From NCBI RefSeq assembly GCF_018812025.1, contig NC_063045.1:20245420-20309419 (forward strand): a stretch of 64,000 nt of DNA, in the 5' to 3' direction. This stretch comes from Megalobrama amblycephala. Lineage: Eukaryota; Chordata; Actinopteri; Cypriniformes; Xenocyprididae. The translations under genes and the position numbers were made by a program. Shown here piece by piece: positions 45,646 through 56,915 of the stretch. The notes below the pieces were generated by a model. That model was given only the letters and a program-made list of their open reading frames with translations. It was not told the DNA's origin and ran no database searches. Within the stretch, counting starts at the first letter, position 1, and every line of letters begins with the position of its first letter.

Positions 45646-48600
45646 CTACAAGAGAGAAATGACATGATTACAGACTTTTAGCTCAAAAAGAAAACAGTTG
45701 AGTTTAGCACTCATTATCAAGTAATTTAAACTGGCATTAAATATTACACCAAGTACATGTTTTACTTTGTAATCATAACTTTTGCTTTTTGGTGTCTTAA
45801 TTATTGTGTGTTTTTTATACTTTCCTCTTTTAAACTACGTCTATATACACTTCTGTTCAAAAGAAAGATTTATTTATTGTTTTGGAAAAAAGTCTTATGT
45901 CCACCAAGGCTGTATTTATTTGATCAAAAATACAGTAACAATAAACAATAATATTTTGGAACATTACTACAATTTAAAATAACTCTTTTCTATTTTCATA
46001 TATTTTAAAATGTAATTTATTCCTGTGCTCAAAGCTGAATTTTCAGCATCATTAGGATCACATGATCCTTCAGAAATCATCCTAATATGCTGATTTGCTG
46101 CTCAAGAAACATTTCTGATTATTATCAATGTCAAAAACAGTTAATATTTAACCATGATAGATTTTTTCAGGAGTCTTTGATGAATAAAAAGTTCAAAATA
46201 ACAGCATTTTTTTTTTTAAAACATTATAAATGTCTTTACTGTCACTTTTAATAAATTTAATGCATCCTTACTAATAAAAGTATTAATTTGTATAAAAGTA
46301 GTGTATATATTGCACTAATTATAATTAAAAAAAGAATTATTATTACAAAAATAAAATAAGAAATATTTTGCCTAAAGAACATTCTCATTATTGTAATATC
46401 TAAAGAAATAAAAATTGTGTCCGAACACAATGTCAGCATAAATTAAAATTCAATAAATACTATTATTATGATCTACACTTACATTTGTAATTTACAAACA
46501 CACTTTAAAATTTAAATATTTTTATTATAGGGCAACTAAGGTCTCGTATGCTATTGTGAAATATCATAATTTATAATTTCATATATTTTAAAATGTATTC
46601 CTGTGATCAAAGCTGAATTTACAGCATCATTGCTCGTCTTCAGTGTCACATGATCCTTCAGAAATCATTCTAATATGCTGATTTGCTGCTCAAGAAACAT
46701 TTCTGATTATTATCAATGTTGAAAACTGACAGCTATTTTCATATATAAATTTCATGCCAAAATGTAAGAAATGCCCAAGAGAGATTGACCAAAAGTGCTG
46801 TTGTGCGCACAACTTTCTAAAATCATTCATTTTAAGTGGTAGAACCTGAAATCAATAACTACTGAAAAACTTATACCATGCCACTCTCTTTAATCAATCC
46901 ATTCATCTTAAATCAATTTCATTTGTACTTGAAAACATGAAATGAATCCTACAGGAGATATAAATATAGACAAAACACTTAAGCAGGTCAGCAGCGACTG
47001 ACTTGTGCAAACAATCGTGGGTGGGCTAGTTGCTTGTGCACAAAGGCACAAGACGTCACCTTGTTCTGAAGAGCAGAGCAGAGGAAATCAGGCCTATGGG
47101 ACACACATGGACAGGCACACACTCCTCAGGGACACAATTTCATTAGTGCCAATAAGGATGAGTCTTGGAAGAATACTAAGCGTCACTTCAACAGCATGAC
47201 TCAGTTTTATGTGTCAGTACTTTAGAAATAATATGAAGCTGTTTTACTATAGAAAAAGTGTGTGTTTTGCACAGTTATACAGTGAATGAATCATCATATT
47301 TCTTGTTTTTTTACAGATGCTTTAAGCACGTTTTAAAAGCTCTCCTCAATATTGTCTGCTGAATCAGCTTTTTGATGTGCCAGATTTGTGATTTTGCGAC
47401 AAATGTGCTCACGTTGTCCAGTGTGTTTCCTTCTGGCCCGTGTTACATAAACAGATTAACCAGTTGACAGAATTAATTGTCATCAGTTTAATGAAATCTA
47501 TCTCGCTGATGAACATAAAATCAAATGTGTGGTTCTGCAGGACTGTGCGTTGTTATGCAACAGTAAAAAAGCTGCCTTAAACCTGACAAGCTGTCAATTA
47601 GATGATGTTGAGCTGGTGGTCTGTGTCAGGGTTTAACTCACCTGTTTGAGGAACGCTGGACAAAAGCTGCACCATCTTATAGTATTCTTGAATCTTCTTT
47701 GGCTTGGATACAACCCTGTGAGAGTAAAAAATGGACTCAATTAAATTAAACCTTATTCATTCATATCAGCAACATAGAAAAAAAACGCAAATATCATCCA
47801 ATAACTTATATTTATGGTATCAGGTGATATTTAATTGTTTCTGTCTATTCTAAATTCATTTTAAGCACACAAACTTTTTGTTTATTATTATTAGTGTATT
47901 ATATCGCCTACAATATAAAAATAATTATTGGTACCAGAAATTACATATCAGTGCATCCTTAGTAGCCGATATTAAATATTTAATGGCCAATATTGGACAT
48001 TTTATTGTTAACTGTAGGAGAACTGCTGCATTTATGTGATCTTTTATTTACCAATTTTTAATATTTAATTCTAAATAAAAAATATTTATACACACAATTT
48101 GTAGTGTGTATCGATTTTCTTTACCTAGCAGATTTATAATATCAGACATTTATCGGTTATCGGCCCTAATGAGAAAATGATTGCGTTTCTGCCGATATTT
48201 GATATTTAATTCTAAATACAATCTATATATACACAGTTTTTAGTGAGTATCAATTTTCTATAAGTATTATAGATTTACAATATCGGCCATTTATCGGTTA
48301 TTGTTGAGAAACAGGAAAATACTATAATTACTGGTATCGGCCAGAATTTCAATATCAATACTCTAGTATTAAACGGTGAAGTGATTGAATAATATCTTTT
48401 TTTTAATTTATCAGTATAACCTGATGTTGGATATTTATCAGCCGATATTGGATATTTAATGGTTTCTGCTTACTCCAAAAATCAATTGTAGCATGCAAGC
48501 TATTTAATTGAGTTTTTAGTGTATTCTTTTTTTTTTTTTTTTGTAAAGAAAGTAGCATAGATTTATATCATCAGCCATTTATCGGTTATCTAATCTAATT

Positions 48601-50938
48601 TAACATGATTGTTTGTCTGCCAATATCTGATATTTAATTCTAAATAAATACTATTTATACACAATTTTTAGTGTGTATCAATTTTCTTTAACTAGCAGAT
48701 TTATAATATCAGACATTTATCGGTTACTGGCCCTAATGAGAAAATGATTGCGTTTCTGCAGATATTTGATATTTAATTCTAAATATAATCTATATGTACA
48801 CAGTTTTTAGTGCGTATCAATTTTCTATAAGTAGAATAGATTTACAATATCGGCCATTTATCGGTTATTGACGAGAACCAGGAAGATACTATAATTATTG
48901 GTATCGGCGAGAATTCCACTATCAGTACTCTAGTATTTAATGGTGAAGTGCTTGAACAATATCTTTTTTTTTTTAATTTATCAGTATCACCTGATGTTGG
49001 ATATTTATTGGCCGATATTGAATATTTAATGGTTTGTGATTACTCCAAATTCAAAAATTGTAGCATGTAGTGTTTATCAATTTTCTTTCTTTCTTTTTTT
49101 ATTTAAAGAAAGTAACAGATTTATAATATCAGCCATTTATTGGTTGGCCTTAAAGTGAAAATGATTATTTATCAGCCGATATATGATATTATATTGATAT
49201 GAACTATTTATTTGATTTTTTTTTTTTGAGTCTATCAACTTTCTTTAGTATAGAGTAGTATAGATTTATAATATTGACAGTTTATCAGTTATTGGCCATA
49301 AACAGGAAAATACTGTCGTTTTGGGCATTGGCCAGAATTTCAATATCAGTGCATCCCAAGCAGTTAGCAGTTTAGTAGCTAACCACTATTTATAGTAGTT
49401 AAATACCATTTAATAGTTAAAAACCAGCAATGTGCAATGGGACTTACGGAGGCCTGCTGCAATATTTCTGCAGAAGAAACCCGGACAGCTCCTCTAGAAT
49501 GGGCTGACTATGCAGAGCCACGAACTGCTCACGACACACCTGAGGAGCGACAAAGAGCACTCAGTCAATCATTATGCGCACTAATGCGCCAGCTTCAATG
49601 CTATCTCCTTCTAGCTTCCCTTTTCTTATGCTCGTCTCAGACGTTTCACCTCTCTCCTTTTTGAACTTTCCCATTTTAAGAGGAATCTGTGGTCACAAAG
49701 CATGTCAGGGAAAGACTCGCAGACAATAGACCACTCACAGAAGGAGAGAAGGATGGGAAAAGATAAAAGTCCAAAAAGAGTCTCAATTCAGACAGCTGAA
49801 TATGGTTTAAGGGAACATATGGAGCTATTAAGCTTAGAAGTTCATTGTAAAGTGTCACATGGAGGTGAAACTTAATAAATGAAGGTGACTGTAAAGTAAG
49901 TACAGCCATGAGGGTGAGTAAATGATGACATAACTTTAATTTTGGGGTGAATTATTCCTTTTTTTAAAATAATCTGGGTGTAAAACAGATCTGTGAAAGA
50001 AATCTGAGGTAAATAAAATAAAAATCTAAACTAAATAAGCCGTTTTGTATTTGAAGATAAGTCTAGTTAATGGCAACTTGCCAAAAAATAGACCAGTTGA
50101 GAGGATGAGAGGTATGGCCATTCAGTACTGAAATAACCCATGCTGACAGGGTTGGTTATTGAACATATGGTGAACTCAGCATGCAAACATCTGGCTGTTA
50201 AGCTGACATGGTGGGGCCGCTCAGTCATTCCCGTTGAAAGAATATGCACTGAAAAAACATTCTGCAGTGAACGATCTGTTCCATACACACCCTGTTCATG
50301 GTGTCCACCGTCAGAGCATGGGTCCAATAACAGTCATGGACAGACACAAACGTGAGACCGGCCCTGCATGTTTGAAGAAAACAGAGGAAAATGTACATAC
50401 CACATTTAACAACAACAAATAATAACAATTAACATAATAATAACAAAATAATAATTAACATTGTTTGCTAAAATTATTCATAATATATATATTATTTTAT
50501 AATTACTAATCAAATATATGCAATGTCAATAATTTATCATTACTATTATTAGTACTATTATTACTACTAATAATAATGAACATTGTTATTATTAATAATA
50601 AATATATGCATCAAAATCATTTATTATTATAATATTATTATCATTTTTAATATACATAATTTTATAAATTCATTTTGAATATTGTTGTTAATATTTATTT
50701 ATTAATATATTTAATGATAATAATAATAATAAATATAATATGTATTTCAAATGATTTCAAATAGTATAATTAATAATAATGAATATTGTTGTTAATATTT
50801 ATTAATATAATATTTTTTATTAAATATATGCATTATGAATAACAATAATAATAATAATAATAAATATTAAATAACATTATGAATAATAATAATAATAATA
50901 ATAGTAGTAATAATAATAAATATTAAATAACAACATTA

Positions 50939-50975
<37 letters not shown>

Positions 50976-53900
50976 TTAAATAACAACATTGGATATTGTT
51001 CTGTTAATATTATTTATAGAAGTAGTAGTGGTAGTAGTAGTAAAAGTAGAAATAATAGTAGTAGAAGAAGTACTAGTAGTAGTAGTAGAAGAAGAAGAAG
51101 AAGCAGAAGTAGTAATAGTAGTAGCATTTAAAAATTATGGCAACACTTTAGAATAAGGTCTCATTTGTTAACATTAGTTAATGCATTTGCTAACATTAAC
51201 TACCAATGGGCAATATATCCTTACAGCATTAATTAAAGGGTTAGTTCACACAAAAATGAAATTTGTGTCATTAATTACTCATGTCATTCCAAACCCGTAA
51301 GACCTTCATTCATCTTCAGAAAACAAATTAAGATATTTTTGATGAAATCTGAGAGGTATTTGACTCCGCCATAGACAGCAATATAATAAACACTTTCAAG
51401 GTCTAGAAAGGTACTAAAGACATTGTTAAAACTGTTGATGTGACTGCAGTGGTTCAACCTTAATTTTATGACACGGCGAGAATATTTTTTGTGCGCAAAA
51501 ACAAAACAAAAATAGAGACTTTATTTAATAATCTCTTCTCTTCCCTGTAATTATCCTTACGTAATTGCCGCAGTAAGCACGGTGAAGGTCGAGTCATACA
51601 TCTCTCGAATTTCATCAAAAATATCTTAATTTGTGTTCTGAAGATGAACAAAGGTCTTACGGGTTTGGATCGACATGAGGGAGAGTAATTAATGACAGAG
51701 TTTTCATTTTTGGGTGAACTAACCCTTTAACCTTTGTTAATGTAAGTTAATAAAAATGTTCACGCCAATGCTAGTTCACAGTGCATTAACTACTGTTAAC
51801 AGACATAACTTTTGATCTTATAAATGTTATAGTAAATGTTGAGATAAACATTAACTAAGATTAATAAAAGCTGTAGAAATATTGTTCATTGCTAGTTAAT
51901 GTTAATTAATGTAGTTATCTAATCTTAACAAATGAAAACTTATTGTAAAATGTTAGCAGAATTATTCATAATGCATTTATTTTTATTCTGGTCTAATGAT
52001 CATAACATCAGTCACTCTCTATTCTTAACCCTGGGTAAATGTAAACTCTTATCTGTTTCTGTGTATTCAGCTTAACATTATTATTAGCATGTTTAACACA
52101 TATAATATTGCCTTAAAAAGCAAAACAAGTCTCAATTTACAAGTTACAAAACTCTCCAATAAAAAAACAAAACAAAAAAAAAACAACACATGAAAGATAC
52201 TATTGTGACTGTACAAAGTTCATTTGCTCATTGCTTTTTAAATGGTTAGTTCACCCAAAAATGAAAATTATGTCATTAATGACTCACCCTCATGTCGTTC
52301 CAAACCCGTAAGACCTCCGTTCATCTTCGGAACACAGTTTAAGATATTTTAGATTTAGTCCGAGAGCTTTCTGGTCCCTCCATTGAAAATGAATGTACAG
52401 TATACTGTCCATGTCCAGAAAGGTAATAAAAACATCATCAAAGTAGTCCATGTGACATCAGTGGGTTAGTTAGAAGTTTTTGAAGCATCGAAAATACATT
52501 TTGGTCCAAAAATAACAAAAACTACAACTTTATTCAGCATTGTCTTCTCTTCCGGAATCCTTTTCATTTAATTGATTCTATTGAATTGATTCCATTGAAT
52601 TGATTCCATTGAATCCTTTCATCTGTCAGCGTTGGTAATGCACTTTTACATCGTTGTTTTTGGTGATTAGGACATCTGCGACATGCACACTTACGCACCA
52701 TTTAAAAAAAATATAGCAATACCAAAATACAAACAATGTAGAATAGCTTGAGTACAGCGTGCGTCTCCCTCAGACTGTAAACGAAGCTCGGGCGCACCGG
52801 ATAACACGTCAGCAGCGTCACTGCGGAGTTGTGAACCCGGATTGACAACAGACCCGGAAGAGATTACAGTGCTGAATAAAGTCGTAGTTTTTGTTATTTT
52901 TGGACCAAAATGTATTTTCGATGCTTTAAAAACTTCTAACTAACCCACTGATGTCACATGGACTACTTTGATGATGTTTTTATTACCTTTCTGGACATGG
53001 ACAGTCTACCGTACATACATTTTCAATGGAGGGACAGAAAGCTCTCGGACTAAATCTAAAATATCTTAAACTGTGTTCCGAAGATGAACGGAGGTCTTAC
53101 GGGTTTGGAACGACATGAGGGTGAGTCATTAATGACATCATTTTCATTTTTGGGTGAACTAACCCTTTAAGTGGGTCTAAAAACATAATAACCAAGTATT
53201 AAAAGACCTCTTGAGTGTGGGATGTAAAACAACAGACGGTTCATCACCTGTAACAATGCAGTGATGTCAGCATCATGTGCGTGGAGTCCAGAGAGTGGAT
53301 GAAATTAGGAGGGAAGGCGTTTTTCTGCTTCATGCTGTCTGGTTTCCTAAATAAAGCATAAAAAAGCTCAGTCGTGCTATGAAGGGAACACTCTGATTTT
53401 CTCTCAACGTAAGCACACAAGGGTAATTAAGGCCAGCGTCACCAATTTCACGCTGGGCCATACCTACACCTGTAGCGCCAGGAGCCATTCATCATTGAAC
53501 AGGTGGGTCAGTCTTAATTATCATCCAAGACAGAGACACACAATGAACACAGAGCACCCGCTAGACTGGTAAAGAATAATGTGTGTGCTTATTAGGGCTG
53601 AAGATATTTCATTATACTGCTCTATATCAGACAAAAAAGTTAGGTCAGATCCTCTCAAATGTCATTATGAGTATTATGAAGTAAGCTGCTTTTCTTAGCC
53701 TGTGGTGTTAAATTACATTACTGTGGTTTGTGCGATGGATCGTAAAGACCCTGTACACTGGATTGAAGATGTTTCCTAAACTAACTATGTGTCAAGAGAG
53801 AGAAAGAGAGTACTGAAGCTATCAAGAAAGTATATCTACAATCTCTAGGCTTCACAGAGCAACACTGTGCTGGAGATAATTTCTAGGAATTCAGGGAGAG

Positions 53901-56900
53901 CTTTAGGTCTCTGGCCCCAAGAGAGCTGCTGCCACCCTCTTAATTCCATCATTTATTCAGGTCTCTTCAATAACGAGGGTCTATTCAGCCTCTAATTAGA
54001 GCACATGAAGGATCTTTGAATCGGTCCGTGGTCTGTTACGCATGGGCATGAATCTCTAGTCGGGTCTTCACTTTAAGCTTGTTCAAAACAAGCTTCTTTT
54101 TCTGCATCCTACCTAGAAACTGTCCACTGAGAAATCAGAGAGCTTGAATTAGATCAGCTTGAGATTTCTTTCAACACCTAGAAGTGTGGCTGACATCTGG
54201 TATACTGTCATCAGAGGTACATATCTGAAGATCAGCCCTTCAGCTTGGTCTGCATGGACACCCAAAGCCATTTCCCAAAGCCTGAGAGGAACAGACAATC
54301 GCAGTGGCGGCTGTCAGTCTAGCCGTGAGTGCTCTTGGCCATCACTGAGAAACAGGAGATCCCTTTTCGTCACCCTGGCATCTGCTAATGTAATTCCTGT
54401 GATAGTCAGTACTGGTTTGGTGGTCTATCACAGGCAGTGATAGAGAAGTACAAGTGAGGCCCATCTTAAGTGGCTTTTAATCATGTCCTTGCAGCTTTTG
54501 GGGGAAGGTCAGCAAGATAACTCCCATCTGAGGCTTCTCCAAGTGGTGCGAACCAAGCCTGGGTAAAGCACTTCAAGGATTGAAACTGTGAAATGAGGTG
54601 ATCATATTAAAACAGCAGATGATTGTGTACAGAAAGAACATTTGGGGTTTCAGTTCGAAGCACAGAAGTGTTTGTTTAATAAAAGATGATGTTGTCTTGA
54701 GAACATATGGTAAAGTGGTGGATGACGGTGCATTTGTTTATGCATGGAAATTCTGGAGATAGAGTCGAATAAGCAAAGAGACTGCCGACACGTACACAAA
54801 ATGGTACCAGTGAGCCTTAAAGGGATATTTCACAAAAATTATGATTCATTCATCATATTCTCACCCTTATGTTGTTTACAACCAATATGACCTTTGTTAT
54901 TCTGTTAAAAATGTACTTGTCGCTCTTAAAATGAATGTAGACTGGAGTTTCATATGACTTCAGAAGCATAGCCATATGGACCACTTTTATGATGCTTTTA
55001 GAAGCTAACATAACTAAGAAAGATTGAAACTAAACTAAAATGTATTTTCATAACTATAAAACTAACAAAAATGAAATAAAGCCAACAATTAATTTTAGTT
55101 TTGCCATCACATACTCATCCTCATGTTGTTTAAAACCAATATGACCATTGTTCATCTGATTATTGCAAATGAGGAAATATCTAAAAATGTACTTGTCGCT
55201 CTTAAAATTAATGAGGACTTTCATATGACTTCAGGGAACTTAGAATATATGACACTTTTATGGCGCTTTTGTTTCCTTTTTGAATCACTGTAACTTCATG
55301 GAAAAGAGAAACTAGCACATTCTTATATATATATTTGTGTTCCATAGACAAAAAGAAATGAAAAGAAAGGTTCTGGGTGAATAATGACAAATGACACTTT
55401 TAATTTTTAAATTTTTTTGAGTGAACCATCCCTTTAAAACTCTGTTGCATTTAGAAACAACACAGTCCTAACTCCAATAAACCAAAATATACCAATAATA
55501 CATTGGTCTCCAATGCAAATGCACATCCACAGATGATAAAATGAGCGCTGATGTTAATTCATTGTTCATTCTGGGTAGCCCTCCATTCAGTAAATGACAT
55601 ACAGGATGTGCAGCGGTGACATTTCAACACGAAATGCCACTCTTCTCATCTGAGAGACTTTCTGCTTCTTTCATATCCTCCAGGGGTTTCTGTATATGAT
55701 AATGAATTCTGGCCATCCACTGATGGGCCCAGAACAGTGTCAAACGCTTGCGTGACACAGGCACTCGAGGTGTTCCTGTTACTCAAAAAATTTGCTGTTA
55801 AGTGCTCCCATTTAATCGTTTAATGTGCTCTGTGGGGTAGGGTGCAATGATAATGTACAAAAGGACAAAAAAAGAATGAAATGTACAGCAAAGACCTACA
55901 CAGATACCTGTTTTTTTGTGCATGACTACGTTGGGTCACAGGTGCACAACACAATAGTCAGAACACCACCATATTAAGCCACAAAACAAATAAATTAAGT
56001 CCCAACACAAATACATTAAAGGGATAGTTCACCCAAAAATGAAAATTATTCCATAATTTACTCACCCTCAAGCCATCCTTAAGTTTTAAATATGGATATT
56101 TTTCTAACAAAAATGCATCCCTTCACTTCAAAAGGCCTTTATTAACCCTCCTGAGTTGTATGGATTCATTTTTTTATGGATGGATGCTTTTTTTTTTACT
56201 TCAGAATTTGGCCGACCATTCACAACTGTTATAAATCTTGGAGGACTAAGGATATTTTTAAATATATCTCGGATTGTGTTAGTCTGAAAGAAGATAGTCA
56301 ATATACACCTAGGATGGCTTGAGGGTGAGTAAATCATGGGATAATTTTAATTTTTGGGTGAACTATGCCTTTAAGCCACAATGCAATAGAAATGCTTTTG
56401 ACCACAAGGTGGCAGTGTTATTGTTAAGTACAAAAATGAAAGTTAAACTGAAATAAAATACAAAAATGAAAATAAATAGAAACAAACACTAAATTATAGA
56501 TCCAAACTACAAAAACCTTGGTTTCAATGTGGGAAAAATTTTTTTTTATTGTCATGATTGGATGACAATTAATTGTCACAAAGGTGAATGTATATTATCG
56601 ATCAAAGTGAACTTTTTTTATTAGACATTTGTGTATTGCAATCCTCTTTCCCATACTAATTAAATAAAATTCAATACAATTAATTTTCATCAAGATTTAG
56701 CGGCTGAATTATCATTAAAAAAAAAACCCAGAAACATCATTCAAACTGCCAAATGAAGCACTATCCATGTAAATAATACAAGTAACCAGAATCTATGGAA
56801 ATGTGGAGAGAGGTCAGAGGTCAACATCAATACAGAGGTCAAAGTAAGGGGGAGGTACTTACTCATTGGCATCATGGCTTATATTGATGCTCAGATTCTG

Positions 56901-56915
56901 TATGCTGCTCTTGAG
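45596..56915 (-). CDS. polrmt: Mitochondrial RNA polymerase, C-terminal part; six coding exons
   Basis: POLRMT is the single-subunit, T7-phage-like RNA polymerase that transcribes mitochondrial DNA and makes replication primers in the matrix. Six minus-strand exons (56915-56863, 53346-53248, 50363-50291, 49539-49448, 47715-47642, 45645-45596) total 441 bases and join in frame to 146 residues plus stop. Family signatures: [27 protein letters not shown], then [14 protein letters not shown] with the His-Asp of the catalytic C motif (the Asp matches human D1151), [17 protein letters not shown], and the terminus [12 protein letters not shown], close to human QVKRSTYFFS. The stretch after CSRPP is a few residues longer than in human and diverged. 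Upstream exons lie past 64000. polrmt converges on hcn2, as in human. Confidence 0.94.
45848..46280. repeat. Interspersed repeat, copy 1
   Basis: Contains CTGTTCAAAAGAAAGATT, CACCAAGGCTGTATTTAT, GAATTTTCAGCATCATTA and ATGCTGATTTGCTGCTCAAG. I know this as a common fish repeat but cannot name the family with confidence. Confidence 0.65.
46560..46735. repeat. Interspersed repeat, copy 2 (partial)
   Basis: Same order of segments as copy 1 (ATATATTTTAAAATGTA, AAAGCTGAATTTACAGCATC, ATGCTGATTTGCTGCTCAAG) in the same orientation. Confidence 0.65.
47642..47715 (-). CDS. polrmt: polrmt penultimate exon
   Basis: Acceptor CTCACAG, donor ACAG|GTGAGT. Reads [18 protein letters not shown], then SSVPQT. 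Less conserved, but the phase and the SVPxxG junction agree with human AVPKPG. Confidence 0.9.
47935..49345. repeat. Tandem array of about 567-bp units with TATCGG motifs
   Basis: TAGCAGATTTATAATATCAG occurs near 48127 and again near 48693. The sequence between and after (AATGAGAAAATGATTGCGTT, AGATTTACAATATCGGCC) repeats with the same spacing. A third, more degraded unit follows to 49345. Short CGATATT/TATCGG motifs recur throughout. It fills most of the polrmt intron 47716-49447. Confidence 0.75.
49448..49539 (-). CDS. polrmt: polrmt exon, C-terminal helices
   Basis: Acceptor CTCCTCAG, donor CTCC|GTAAGT. Encodes [18 protein letters not shown], then [10 protein letters not shown]. Clear match to the human C-terminal region. 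Confidence 0.94.
50291..50363 (-). CDS. polrmt: polrmt exon with catalytic His-Asp
   Basis: Acceptor ACATGCAG, donor AACAGG|GTGTGT. 73 bases; [10 protein letters not shown] contains the metal-binding Asp of motif C. Confidence 0.95.
50500..51125. repeat. Trinucleotide-rich low-complexity tract (AAT/AGT)
   Basis: Long runs of AAT/TAA units pass into GTA and GAA runs (51019-51125), in a polrmt intron. Confidence 0.85.
51139..51957. mobile_element. Interspersed repeat split by a TTAA palindromic element
   Basis: Left half 51139-51232 (CAACACTTTAGAATAAGG, TTAACATTAGTTAATGCA); right half 51731-51957 (AGTGCATTAACTACTGTTAA, AACTTATTGTAAAATGTTAG). The ends are inverted relatives of each other, and the pattern matches 29515-29776. 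Confidence 0.7.
51233..51730. mobile_element. TTAA-flanked palindromic element inside another repeat
   Basis: TTAA-AGGGTTAGTTCACAC on the left and GGGTGAACTAACCCT-TTAA on the right, with full-length inverted arms. Both flanks continue as one older repeat. Confidence 0.88.
52238..53170. mobile_element. TTAA-flanked palindromic element (933 bp)
   Basis: Long arms of the AGTTCACCC family are inverted almost base for base (TGGTCCAAAAATAACAAAAA and its complement; CATCATCAAAGTAGTCCATG and its complement). The unique centre is about 52560-52860. It lies 77 bp past the donor of the 53248 polrmt exon. Confidence 0.85.
53248..53346 (-). CDS. polrmt: polrmt exon with [11 protein letters not shown]
   Basis: Acceptor TATTTAG, donor TACAG|GTGATG. 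99 bases encoding the near-invariant [10 protein letters not shown] and HMMLT motif of the T7-type polymerase palm/fingers. Confidence 0.95.
54817..55437. mobile_element. TTAA-flanked element, diverged copy
   Basis: TTAA-AGGGATATTTCAC on the left and GTGAACCATCCCT-TTAA on the right. An internal segment is duplicated (CATATTCTCACCCTTATG and CATACTCATCCTCATG, each followed by ACTTGTCGCTCTTAAAAT). Confidence 0.7.
56016..56374. mobile_element. TTAA-flanked palindromic element (359 bp)
   Basis: TTAA-AGGGATAGTTCACCC on the left and GGGTGAACTATGCCT-TTAA on the right, with GGATGGCTTGAGGGTGAGTA facing its complement. Confidence 0.8.
56402..56414 (+). promoter_or_regulatory. CTCF-like motif in a polrmt intron
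   Basis: CCACAAGGTGGCAG starting at 56402 resembles the CTCF core CCASYAGRKGGCR with one mismatch (A for Y). It lies 28 bp after the TTAA element ending 56374. Confidence 0.35.
56863..56915 (-). CDS. polrmt: polrmt exon (first visible)
   Basis: Acceptor CCGCAG, donor ATGA|GTAAGT. Reads [17 protein letters not shown] plus two bases; aligns with the variable loop just before the KPN..KQKN block of human POLRMT. Confidence 0.85.

Larger units (their letters stand above)
45646..47641 (-). other. polrmt last intron (1996 bp)
   Basis: Most of it is two copies of an interspersed repeat (45848-46280 and 46560-46735). Nothing coding. Confidence 0.8.
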
